NCBI GenBank assembly: GCA_017537495.1
Contig: JAFYKS010000108.1
Span: 1 to 7,925 of the forward strand
Source: Bacillota bacterium
Lineage (GTDB): Bacteria > Bacillota > Clostridia > Peptostreptococcales > Anaerovoracaceae
Reading direction: 5' to 3'
DNA length: 7,925 nucleotides
Made by a program: the position numbers and the translations under genes. Under the pieces are notes generated by a model. The model did not search any database and was not told where the DNA came from. It worked only from the letters and a program-made list of their open reading frames with translations. This document shows, piece after piece, positions 1 to 5,671 of this stretch (position 1 is the first letter of the stretch; every line of letters starts with the position of its first letter).

Positions 1-292
1 ATTTTCTGCCGGAAATAGTGTTGCGCGCGATCATTATGAAATCATAATGCTGCGGACCATCGGGAATGAATCCTTCTGCCAACAGATGACGGTAGCTTTC
101 CTTCATCAGACGGCGAGCCCTGTTTCTCTTTACGCTGTTTCCGACTTTTTTACTTGCTAAAAAACCTGTTCTATTGTAAGCAAGTCCGTTTGGCTTATAG
201 AAAAGCACTACGTACCTGTCTCCCACAGACTTTCCACGATTATAAATCGAATCAAAATCTGTTTTCTTTCTCAAAACATTTCTTTTCAGCAT
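1..292 (-). CDS. rnpA: Ribonuclease P protein component, 3' end cut by window
   Basis: This is the protein subunit of RNase P, which binds the catalytic RNA and helps it remove 5' leaders from precursor tRNAs in the cytoplasm. Reading the minus strand from ATG at 292-290 gives 97 open codons up to the window edge. The family is usually about 110-120 residues, so roughly the last 15-25 are missing. The N-terminal part starts MLKRNVLRKKTDFD. The conserved RNR-type basic signature KRNRARRLMKESYR lies at residues 55-68, and the following HYDFIMIARN segment (residues 82-91) is also typical. A short purine-rich site (GAGG) sits 4 bases before the ATG. It follows rpmH by 40 bp on the same strand with no terminator between, so the two are probably co-transcribed, as in most bacteria. 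The reading was made by hand translation. The identification is firm; only the C-terminus is unseen. Confidence 0.95.
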   Translation of the reverse strand, partial: MLKRNVLRKKTDFDSIYNRGKSVGDRYVVLFYKPNGLAYNRTGFLASKKVGNSVKRNRARRLMKESYRHLLAEGFIPDGPQHYDFIMIARNTISGRK

Positions 293-332
293 GTTTCCTC
301 TTTTCAAGCTTTTTCAGCTGTTAACGCTTAAA

Positions 333-467
333 TTAAGCAGTTAACTTCTTTCTGCCTCTAGCTCTTCTTCTCTTCAGAACGTTTCTGCCGTTCTTAGTTG
401 CCATTCTCTTTCTGAAACCGTGTTCCTTCATTCTCTGACGCTTCTTAGGCTGTAAAGTCATCTTCAT
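333..467 (-). CDS. rpmH: 50S ribosomal protein L34
   Basis: L34 is a small, very basic protein of the large ribosomal subunit. The minus-strand reading frame encodes 44 residues, the usual family length, with the hallmark central block [13 protein letters not shown] (residues 15-27) and an Arg/Lys-rich tail ending GRKKLTA. It begins [10 protein letters not shown] where many relatives begin MKRTYQPKK. There are two possible starts, ATG at 467-465 and ATG at 461-459. The first is preferred because an AAGGGAG ribosome binding site lies 10 bases upstream of it, against 16 for the second, and because it gives the normal family length. The gene reads away from oriC and precedes rnpA. The promoter at 541-569 on the minus strand should drive it, leaving a leader of about 65 bases. 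Confidence 0.96.
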   Translation of the reverse strand: MKMTLQPKKRQRMKEHGFRKRMATKNGRNVLKRRRARGRKKLTA

Positions 468-501
468 AATTCGTTTTCTCCCTTCGTAAATTTAAAACTT
501 C

Positions 502-528
502 GTGTGCATCTAAATTCCAATGGCACAC
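502..528 (-). repeat. Inverted repeat (stem-loop) in the rpmH leader
   Basis: GTGTGC (502-507) and GCACAC (523-528) are perfect 6-bp arms. Allowing one bulged base, the stem extends by two further pairs (AT at 508-509 with AT at 520-521). In the predicted rpmH mRNA this forms a hairpin a few bases after the likely start of transcription and about 20 bases before the ribosome binding site. There is no T-run after it, so it is not a terminator. A role in translation control or RNA stability is possible but is inference only. Confidence 0.5.
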
Positions 529-540
529 AGATACCAGAAT

Positions 541-569
541 AGTATACTCAAAAAGTATTTTATTGTCAA
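541..569 (-). promoter_or_regulatory. SigA-type promoter for rpmH-rnpA
   Basis: On the minus strand a perfect -35 TTGACA (569-564) is followed by exactly 17 bases and a -10 TATACT (546-541), which matches the consensus at five of six positions. Transcription should start near position 534. The region just upstream of the -35 is strongly A/T-rich, as in promoters with an UP element. This is one of the best consensus promoters in the window and fits high expression of a ribosomal protein gene. Confidence 0.88.
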
Positions 570-609
570 CAAAAATATTCTCCAAAGACTGAAAATTCAA
601 TATTTTTGT
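569..609. repeat. 11-bp perfect inverted repeat upstream of the rpmH promoter
   Basis: ACAAAAATATT (569-579) and AATATTTTTGT (599-609) are exact reverse complements separated by 19 bases. The left arm touches the -35 box of the rpmH promoter. It could act as an AT-rich UP element or be a chance product of the A/T-rich sequence. No T-run in a terminator-like position follows a strong stem, so I do not call it a terminator. Confidence 0.5.
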
Positions 610-633
610 GTTCCACAGCAATTCATAACATAC

Positions 634-642
634 TTATCCACA
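634..642 (+). promoter_or_regulatory. DnaA box, perfect consensus
   Basis: TTATCCACA, an exact match to the DnaA-box consensus. It stands alone, 138 bp before the next good box. Confidence 0.85.
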
Positions 643-692
643 GAACAAGGATATATATGTGATTCTATCCTATCCTCAAACACCGGTTCTGT

Positions 693-716
693 GAAATGAT
701 ATGAATTTATCATTTC
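693..716. repeat. 9-bp perfect inverted repeat inside oriC
   Basis: GAAATGATA (693-701) and TATCATTTC (708-716) are exact reverse complements around a 6-base centre. Past one mismatch (692/717), two further pairs extend the stem. It lies in the box-poor part of the upstream origin, between the boxes at 634 and 780. No T-run follows. It could be a protein-binding operator or an extruded hairpin; the function is unknown. Confidence 0.55.
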
Positions 717-779
717 TCAAAAATATCAAAAATCTCAGTGATTTCAACAAAAACAACTGTTTTAGAATACATGTGGATT

Positions 780-788
780 TTATTCACA
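780..788 (+). promoter_or_regulatory. DnaA box (TTATTCACA)
   Basis: It matches the relaxed consensus TTATNCACA. It is the left arm of a 33-bp inverted module with the box at 804-812. A poorer match on the other strand (772-780, TGTGGATTT) abuts it on the left. Confidence 0.8.
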
Positions 789-803
789 TTTTTATCCTTA
801 ATA

Positions 804-812
804 TGTGGATAA
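804..812 (-). promoter_or_regulatory. DnaA box, perfect consensus, reverse
   Basis: TGTGGATAA, which is TTATCCACA on the minus strand. It is the right arm of the first inverted module. Confidence 0.87.
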
Positions 813-845
813 CTTAGATTAAATTTCTTAAAAAATATATTTTCA

Positions 846-854
846 TTATCCACA
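846..854 (+). promoter_or_regulatory. DnaA box, perfect consensus
   Basis: TTATCCACA. It is the left arm of the second inverted module and lies exactly 66 bp after the box at 780. Confidence 0.87.
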
Positions 855-863
855 TAATTCACA
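855..863 (+). promoter_or_regulatory. Weak DnaA box in direct tandem
   Basis: TAATTCACA differs from TTATNCACA at one position and abuts the preceding perfect box head to tail with no gap. Tandem weak sites of this kind can be filled cooperatively by DnaA-ATP; that role here is inferred. Confidence 0.5.
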
Positions 864-864
864 C

Positions 865-893
865 TTGCATGTGGATAACTTTTTATATAAAAT
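865..893 (+). promoter_or_regulatory. Probable dnaA promoter
   Basis: A weak -35 TTGCAT (865-870), a 17-base spacer and a -10 TAAAAT (888-893, five of six consensus bases) would start transcription near 900, about 50 bases before the dnaA ATG. A shifted reading with TATAAA at 886-891 as the -10 is also possible. The DnaA box at 870-878 overlaps it, the usual arrangement for dnaA autoregulation. The -35 is poor, so the position is tentative. Confidence 0.45.
870..878 (-). promoter_or_regulatory. DnaA box, perfect consensus, reverse
   Basis: TGTGGATAA. It is the right arm of the second inverted module and lies exactly 66 bp after the box at 804. It overlaps the proposed -35/spacer of the dnaA promoter, so bound DnaA could repress its own gene. 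Confidence 0.87.
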
Positions 894-919
894 AGAGATT
901 ACCACATATAAACCATTAC

Positions 920-928
920 TGTGAATAA
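920..928 (-). promoter_or_regulatory. DnaA box (TGTGAATAA), reverse
   Basis: It matches the relaxed consensus on the minus strand (TTATTCACA). It lies in the dnaA leader, 23 bp before the start codon, downstream of the proposed transcription start. Confidence 0.75.
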
Positions 929-951
929 AATGGAAATGAAGGTTATATAAA

Positions 952-2343
952 ATGAACAAATATGCTGCACTTACTCTGGAGTTACAGGAAGAACTGAAAA
1001 AACTCACCACCCCTGTCAGCTTTGATACCTGGCTGAAGCCTCTGGAAATACACCATATGGACGAAGAACTGAAAATCGCCTATTTTGGCATAAAGAAAAC
1101 CAAGGGTATCGAAATCAACTTCATATTAAATATAGTAAGAAACCGTTACATTACCATTATCGAAGAATGTTTGGAATCTTTCATGGGTGAAAAATACCGT
1201 GTGATTGCCAAAGACATGGACGAATATAAGGAAGAAGAACCTGCAGCTGCCCCTGCCGTACAGGAAGAGCCGGAAGAACCGGTTATCCATGTGAAAGAAA
1301 AATATCTGGATAATCAGAAAATCTTCAATCCAAGATACAATTTCGATAATTTCGTAGTCGGCAACAGCAATAAATACGCACATGCAGCAGCACTGGCTGT
1401 AGCAGAATCCCCTTCCGAAGCATATAACCCTCTGTTTGTTTACGGAGGCTCCGGTTTAGGTAAGACACATCTGATGCATGCAATCGGAATTTATCTGCTG
1501 GAAAACAATCCTAATATAAATGTACTTTATGTATCCTCAGAAATGTTCACCAATGAACTGATCCGGGCACTGAGAGAGAATAAAATCAATGAGTTCAAGA
1601 ATAAGTACCGTAAGGTTGACGTTCTTCTCATCGACGATATTCAGTTCCTGGAAGGAAAGGATAATACACAGGAAGAATTCTTCCATACATTTAATGCTTT
1701 ATATGATTCCAACAAGCAGATCATCATTTCCAGTGACCGTGCCCCTAATAAGCTGGTAAATTTGGAAGACCGTCTCCGTTCCCGTTTCCAGTGGAACCTG
1801 ATTGCAGATATCAATCCGCCTGATTATGAAACCAGAGTTGCAATTCTGACCAAGAAGGCGGAAAATATGAATATCGAAGTGGACGACGATTTATATGATG
1901 TAATCTGTATGATTGCTGAAAAAATCAAGGACAACATCCGTGAACTGGAAGGTGCATTTACCAGAATCGTTACCTTCTCCCAGCTGCTGGGTGAAAAAGC
2001 GGACAAGAACTTCGCCAGAAGAACTCTGAATGACATTCTTACCGACGGCGATATCAAGGTAACACCTGAAAAAATCAAGAAAGTTGTCTGCAAGCACTAT
2101 AATGTAAAAATGGCAGATCTGGAATCTTCCAAGAAGCAGAACAGTATCGCTCATCCGCGTCAGGTAGCAATGTATCTGATCCGTGAAATGACCGATTACT
2201 CCCTGCCTAAGATTGGACAGATGTTCGGCGGCAAACATTACACAACTGTCATGTATGCCTGCGATAAAATCGAAGAGCAGTTCCACAGCGACAAGGCTTT
2301 CGCAAGAGTGATTGAAGAGCTGAAAGAGACCATTAAGGATTAA
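952..2343 (+). CDS. dnaA: Chromosomal replication initiator DnaA
   Basis: DnaA is the AAA+ ATPase that binds origin boxes, assembles an ATP-dependent filament, opens the duplex and recruits the helicase. The product has 463 residues, a normal length. Domain I (about 1-87, with Trp27) is followed by an acidic, Pro/Ala/Glu-rich domain II linker (about 88-125). Domain III holds Walker A GGSGLGKT (165-172), Walker B LLIDDI (225-230), sensor 1 IIISSDR (257-263), the arginine-finger region DRLRSRF (273-279) and sensor 2 NIRELEG (328-334). Domain IV (about 368-463) is the DNA-binding helix-turn-helix with HPRQVAMYL at 401-409. Its signature loop reads GGKHYTTVMYA (426-436), where the classical form is GGRDHTTVxHA; see the finding. 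The start has GAAGGT 8 bases upstream. It is flanked on both sides by DnaA boxes and is probably self-repressed. Identity is certain. Confidence 0.99.
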   Translation: MNKYAALTLELQEELKKLTTPVSFDTWLKPLEIHHMDEELKIAYFGIKKTKGIEINFILNIVRNRYITIIEECLESFMGEKYRVIAKDMDEYKEEEPAAAPAVQEEPEEPVIHVKEKYLDNQKIFNPRYNFDNFVVGNSNKYAHAAALAVAESPSEAYNPLFVYGGSGLGKTHLMHAIGIYLLENNPNINVLYVSSEMFTNELIRALRENKINEFKNKYRKVDVLLIDDIQFLEGKDNTQEEFFHTFNALYDSNKQIIISSDRAPNKLVNLEDRLRSRFQWNLIADINPPDYETRVAILTKKAENMNIEVDDDLYDVICMIAEKIKDNIRELEGAFTRIVTFSQLLGEKADKNFARRTLNDILTDGDIKVTPEKIKKVVCKHYNVKMADLESSKKQNSIAHPRQVAMYLIREMTDYSLPKIGQMFGGKHYTTVMYACDKIEEQFHSDKAFARVIEELKETIKD

Positions 2344-2347
2344 AATC

Positions 2348-2380
2348 TTTTTGCTCACAGCCTTTTCCTCAGAGCAAAAA
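2348..2380. repeat. Inverted repeat just after dnaA
   Basis: TTTTTGCTC (2348-2356) and GAGCAAAAA (2372-2380) are perfect 9-bp arms around a 15-base centre, beginning 4 bases after the dnaA stop. Only four pairs are G/C and there is no T-run after the stem on either strand, so I do not call it a terminator. It may partly attenuate read-through into dnaN or simply be structural. Confidence 0.45.
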
Positions 2381-2416
2381 CAACAAAAAAACAAGTGTTT
2401 GCAAGGCCTGCATGAG

Positions 2417-2425
2417 TTATCCACA
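2417..2425 (+). promoter_or_regulatory. DnaA box in the dnaA-dnaN spacer
   Basis: TTATCCACA, an exact consensus. It is directed toward the triplet and AT-rich tract just downstream, with a GC-rich step (CAGCCCC, 2433-2439) between. GAACTCACA at 2426-2434 follows directly but shares only part of the consensus. Confidence 0.88.
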
Positions 2426-2438
2426 GAACTCACAGCCC

Positions 2439-2480
2439 CTACTACTATAACTACTACAAAAAATATAAATAATAATAAAC
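2439..2480. other. oriC: DnaA-trio element and AT-rich unwinding region
   Basis: From 2439 the plus strand reads CTA CTA CTA TAA CTA CTA, so the complementary strand reads 3'-GAT-5' five times in six triplets. Next comes an almost pure A/T tract (2457-2480). Box, GC-rich step, GAT trios and AT-rich tract in this order match the basal unwinding system described for B. subtilis, where DnaA-trios direct DnaA onto single-stranded DNA. The element ends just before the dnaN ribosome binding site (GGAGG, 2485-2489). The sequence match is direct; the site of duplex opening is inferred. Confidence 0.78.
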
Positions 2481-2495
2481 AGACGGAGGTTTAAA

Positions 2496-3614
2496 ATGAA
2501 ATTTTCATGTAACCAGCAGAGTCTTTCCAAAGCTCTCAATATCGTACAGAAAGCTGTTACATCCCGTACTACCATTCCTATTCTGAAAGGGATCCTCTTA
2601 AAAGTAGATAAGGAAGGCAGACTGACCATGTCAGCATCTGATCTGGACTTAAGCATAGAAAAAACACTGGAAGTAGAAAATCCACGTGCCGGTGAAGTGG
2701 TTGTATATGCCAAGCTCTTTGGTGATATCATCCGTAAGCTGCCAAACGATATGATTACCGTAGAATTTGATGACGGTAAAGTTATGATTCGCTGTGCAAG
2801 CTCCGAATTCAATATTATCGGTCTTCCGGCTGACGAATTCCCTAACATCAATATGCCGGCTGACACCAGCGATCTGATTCTCTTCGATAAGGATGTTTTG
2901 AAGGAAATGATCCGCAAAACTTCCTTTGCTGCCAGCATCGATGAATCCAGAGGTGTGATTACAGGCGTACTCATTGAAATGCAGGAAAAGAGCCTGAACA
3001 TGGTTGCACTGGACGGTTTCCGTATGGCCATCGCAAGAGAAGCAATGATTAACCGCGAAAGAGAAAATATCGTAATTCCGGCTAAGATTCTGCAGGAAAT
3101 CAGCAAGATTATCAGTGAAGCAGAAACAGAAGAGCATGACCAGGTTCGTCTGTACATAAATGAAAAGAGAGCCATCTTCCTGATCGAAGATATCAAGGTG
3201 GTACTGCGTCTGCTGGATGGCGAATTCATCAAGTACCGTGACATTCTGCCGAAGGAAAACAAGACCAGAGTTGTGGTAAACAGAGGTGATCTGCTGAATT
3301 CCATCGAAAGAGCTTCCCTGCTGGCCAAGGTTGGTAAGAACAATCTGATCAAACTGGATATGAAGGGCAGCAACCTGGAAATTACCTCCAAGTCTGAAGA
3401 AGGTAATGTTAAGGAAGATGTGATGATTTCCAAGGAAGGCAATGACCTGACCATCGGTTTTAACTCCAAGTATCTGATGGATGTTCTGAAGGTTATCGAA
3501 GATGATCAGATTGTAATGCTCTTTAATACCAGCATCAGCCCTTGCCTGGTACAGCCTCTGACCGGTGAAGGTTTTGAATATCTGATTCTGCCTGTTCGTA
3601 TTACCAATAATTAA
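2496..3614 (+). CDS. dnaN: DNA polymerase III beta subunit (sliding clamp)
   Basis: DnaN forms the ring-shaped dimer that slides on DNA and tethers the replicative polymerase and many repair proteins. The product has 372 residues, normal for the family, and three successive clamp domains (about 1-120, 121-245 and 246-372). Visible family features include the N-terminal MKFSCNQQSL start, ASDLDLSI in domain I, DESRGVITGV and ALDGFRMAIA in domain II, and the C-terminal LPVRI that forms part of the partner-binding pocket. A strong GGAGG lies 6 bases before the ATG and fixes the start. I see no clear promoter in the dnaA-dnaN spacer, so it is probably read through from dnaA. It ends only 5 bp before recF. 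Identity is certain. Confidence 0.99.
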   Translation: MKFSCNQQSLSKALNIVQKAVTSRTTIPILKGILLKVDKEGRLTMSASDLDLSIEKTLEVENPRAGEVVVYAKLFGDIIRKLPNDMITVEFDDGKVMIRCASSEFNIIGLPADEFPNINMPADTSDLILFDKDVLKEMIRKTSFAASIDESRGVITGVLIEMQEKSLNMVALDGFRMAIAREAMINRERENIVIPAKILQEISKIISEAETEEHDQVRLYINEKRAIFLIEDIKVVLRLLDGEFIKYRDILPKENKTRVVVNRGDLLNSIERASLLAKVGKNNLIKLDMKGSNLEITSKSEEGNVKEDVMISKEGNDLTIGFNSKYLMDVLKVIEDDQIVMLFNTSISPCLVQPLTGEGFEYLILPVRITNN

Positions 3615-3619
3615 AAAAC

Positions 3620-4717
3620 ATGTATATAAAAAACATTGAACTGCACAACTTCAGAAATTACGGAGATCTCGAGCTGGAATTTCATCCAAATGTGAATCTG
3701 ATTTTGGGAAATAATGCTCAGGGAAAGACCAACCTGCTGGAATCCATTTATGTATGTTCCATGGGGAAATCTTTCCGTACATCCAAGGACAGTGAAATGA
3801 TTCTCTTTGGTGAGGACTTCGGCCGTGTGAGAGTTGAGGCACAGAGGGATTACTACGATACTTCTGTGGAACTGATTTTTACCAGAGATTCCAAGAAGTC
3901 CGCCAAGGTGGACGGTGTGAAGATTAAGAAATCTTCTCAGCTTCTGGAAAATCTTTATATGGTTATTTTCTCACCGGAAGATCTGCGTATTGTAAAGGAT
4001 GAGCCGGAAAAGCGCCGTAAATTTATAGACCGGGAGCTTTGCCAGCTTCGTCCGAAATATTACGAAGACCTGAGCAACTATAAAAAAGTTCTGCTGCAGA
4101 GAAATGCTTATCTGAAAGAATATGATGTGGATCCGTCTGTTATGGATTTGTGGGATATGCAGCTGGCCAGATACGGTGCATCGATCATGATGATGCGTGC
4201 TGATTTCATCAAGAAGCTGGACAAAATCAGCCGCGGCATACACGGTGCTATTACAAACGGCGGTGAAAATCTTCAGCTGAAGTATGTGCCCAATGTGGAA
4301 CTGGCACCTTCTCTCTCTGAACTGGAAGAACGGTATTATCACATTCTGCGCAGTACTTTTGAAAATGATCTGCGTCAGCGGACTACCACCAAAGGACCTC
4401 ATAAGGATGATCTGGAATTTTTCATCGACGGTATCAGTGTGAGAAACTTCGGATCTCAGGGACAGCAGAGAACCTCTGCCCTTTCCATTAAGCTGGCAGA
4501 ACTGTCTCTGATAAAAGAGGAAACCGGTGAAGAAGCAATATTGCTTTTAGACGATGTGATGAGTGAGCTGGATCTGCAGCGTCAGGAATTCCTGGTGAAA
4601 TCCCTGGCGGAAATACAGATGTTTATTACAACTACAGAAATTCCAGAAAAACTGAAAGAAACTCTGCCGGAAGGAAAGACATTCTATGTGATCTCCGGAA
4701 GTGTGGAGGAAGAATAA
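3620..4717 (+). CDS. recF: DNA replication and repair protein RecF
   Basis: RecF is an SMC/ABC-like ATPase that works with RecO and RecR to load RecA at gaps and stalled forks. The 365-residue product has the expected length and order of motifs: the start MYIKNIELHNFRNY, Walker A GNNAQGKT (30-37), the conserved GPHKDDL (259-265), ABC signature SQGQQRT (279-285), and Walker B with D-loop ILLLDDVMSELD (307-318), then TTTE at 337-340. The start matches that of known RecF proteins. However, the 20 bases before it (CCAATAATTAAAAAAC) hold no Shine-Dalgarno sequence, and dnaN stops only 5 bases earlier, so translation probably depends on coupling to dnaN. The small S4-domain gene yaaA often found between dnaN and recF is absent. 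It is followed after 18 bp by the purine nucleoside phosphorylase. Confidence 0.98.
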   Translation: MYIKNIELHNFRNYGDLELEFHPNVNLILGNNAQGKTNLLESIYVCSMGKSFRTSKDSEMILFGEDFGRVRVEAQRDYYDTSVELIFTRDSKKSAKVDGVKIKKSSQLLENLYMVIFSPEDLRIVKDEPEKRRKFIDRELCQLRPKYYEDLSNYKKVLLQRNAYLKEYDVDPSVMDLWDMQLARYGASIMMMRADFIKKLDKISRGIHGAITNGGENLQLKYVPNVELAPSLSELEERYYHILRSTFENDLRQRTTTKGPHKDDLEFFIDGISVRNFGSQGQQRTSALSIKLAELSLIKEETGEEAILLLDDVMSELDLQRQEFLVKSLAEIQMFITTTEIPEKLKETLPEGKTFYVISGSVEEE

Positions 4718-4735
4718 AAGAAAAGGAGAAAAATT

Positions 4736-5578
4736 ATGAATCCTGTATATGAAAAATTATTAAAGTGTTATGAATGTGTACAGCAGAAGTTTGATTTTGA
4801 TAAATTCCGTCCTGATGTTGCTATTGTTCTGGGTTCCGGCCTAGGAGAGTTTGCGCAGGATATCGATATTGTAGGTGAAGTGGACTACGGCGATATTGAA
4901 GGATTCCCCGTTTCTACCGTACCGGGCCATGCAGGAAAGTTCATTTTCGGTTATGTGGGTGAAGTAAAGGTTGTCTGCATGAAGGGACGTGTACACTATT
5001 ATGAAGGTTATGATATCACGGACGTAGTTCTGCCAATTCGTCTCATGAAGATGATGGGTGCGAAGATTCTCTTCCTGACCAATGCATGCGGTGGTATAAA
5101 TCCTTCTTTCGAAGCATGTGATTTCATGATGATTACCGACCACATTTCCTTATTCGTTCCGAATCCTCTGGCTGGTCCTAACATTGATGAACTGGGAACC
5201 AGATTCCCTGACATGTCTGAAGTTTACGACAAGGATCTGCGTGAACTGATTAAAGAAGCGGCAGCAGAAAATAACATCAAGCTGCAGAAAGGTGTTTACT
5301 GCCAGTGTTCCGGTCCTGCATTTGAAACTCCTGCAGAAATAAAAATGCTCCATGTATTCGGTGCAGATGTTGCAGGTATGTCCACTGTAGTAGAAGCAAC
5401 TGCTGCAAACCACATGGGTATGAAAATCTGCGGTATTTCCTTCGTAAGCAATCTGGCAGCAGGCATCAGCCCTACGCCGCTGACTCATGAAGAAGTACAG
5501 GAAGCTGCTAATATTGCAGGTCCGAAGTTCCGTCTGCTGGTAGCAGAAACCGTGAAGAAATTTACCCGCGTGCTGTAG
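4736..5578 (+). CDS. Purine nucleoside phosphorylase (trimeric PNP type)
   Basis: The enzyme splits purine nucleosides with phosphate to give free base and (deoxy)ribose 1-phosphate, a purine salvage step in the cytoplasm. The 280 residues match the PNP/MTAP (trimeric) family: phosphate loop GSGLG (33-37), PGHAGKF (63-69), GRVHYYEGY (84-92, with R85, H87 and Y89), NACGG (116-120), SGPAFETPAE (192-201, Glu197 in the purine site), MSTV (215-218) and SN (Asn239). Glu and Asn at these two positions fit 6-oxopurines (inosine, guanosine), as in PunA-like enzymes, rather than the Asp typical of methylthioadenosine phosphorylases. AAGGAG 7 bases before the ATG fixes the start. It sits 18 bp after recF and before the terminator at 5672, so it looks like the last gene of the dnaA-dnaN-recF unit. 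I leave the symbol blank because punA, pupG and deoD naming varies. The family is sure; exact substrate range is inferred. Confidence 0.95.
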   Translation: MNPVYEKLLKCYECVQQKFDFDKFRPDVAIVLGSGLGEFAQDIDIVGEVDYGDIEGFPVSTVPGHAGKFIFGYVGEVKVVCMKGRVHYYEGYDITDVVLPIRLMKMMGAKILFLTNACGGINPSFEACDFMMITDHISLFVPNPLAGPNIDELGTRFPDMSEVYDKDLRELIKEAAAENNIKLQKGVYCQCSGPAFETPAEIKMLHVFGADVAGMSTVVEATAANHMGMKICGISFVSNLAAGISPTPLTHEEVQEAANIAGPKFRLLVAETVKKFTRVL

Positions 5579-5625
5579 TAAAAAATTTTTTCAGGGTGTC
5601 TGAATTTGTCGAAAATAAATTTAAG

Positions 5626-5651
5626 CACAATACAGATATAACCTGTATGTG
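5626..5651 (+). repeat. Stem-loop in the 3' untranslated region after the phosphorylase
   Basis: ATACAG (5630-5635) pairs with CTGTAT (5643-5648). With one bulged A, CAC (5626-5628) pairs with GTG (5649-5651), giving a 9-bp stem around a 7-base loop. Around it, TTTAAGCA (5620-5627) and TGCTTAAA (5667-5674) form a second perfect 8-bp inverted repeat that overlaps slightly with both this stem and the terminator. It may protect the mRNA 3' end or belong to a small RNA; neither is shown. Confidence 0.45.
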
Positions 5652-5671
5652 TTTTATAGTGAAAATTGCTT

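Larger units (their letters stand above)
634..928. other. oriC: Upstream half of oriC (DnaA-box cluster before dnaA)
   Basis: The 484-bp gap between rpmH and dnaA has no convincing gene. It is AT-rich and carries six good DnaA boxes (634, 780, 804, 846, 870 and 920) plus a weaker one at 855, listed separately. Between 813 and 845 the sequence is nearly pure A/T. Gene orientation flips here: rpmH and rnpA read left, dnaA and everything after it read right, as expected at a bidirectional origin. With the box and triplet element after dnaA (2417-2480) this makes a bipartite origin like that known in Bacillus subtilis. The exact boundaries are not visible from sequence. Confidence 0.9.

Noticed and set aside
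899..906. TTACCACA as an additional DnaA box
   Set aside because: It lacks one base of the 9-mer; aligned as a full 9-mer it has three mismatches.
2348..2380. Terminator after dnaA
   Set aside because: The stem is mostly A/T with a 15-base loop and no T-run follows on either strand, so it is kept only as an inverted repeat.
1891..2433. Minus-strand open frame opposite the 3' half of dnaA
   Set aside because: It is antisense to conserved dnaA coding sequence, with no domain pattern; a shadow frame.
2446..2451. TATAAC as a -10 box for a dnaN promoter
   Set aside because: No acceptable -35 lies 16-18 bases upstream, and the bases belong to the triplet element.
2417..3469. A 350-codon open frame on the minus strand opposite dnaN
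   Set aside because: It lies almost wholly antisense to dnaN, its translation is rich in Ser, Leu, Ile and Arg with no recognisable motif, and there is a certain gene on the other strand. It is a by-product of dnaN codon usage.
5607..5613. TGTCGAA, a match to the core Spo0A box
   Set aside because: A single 7-base match is expected about once by chance in a window of this size on two strands, and it lies downstream of a gene rather than at a promoter.
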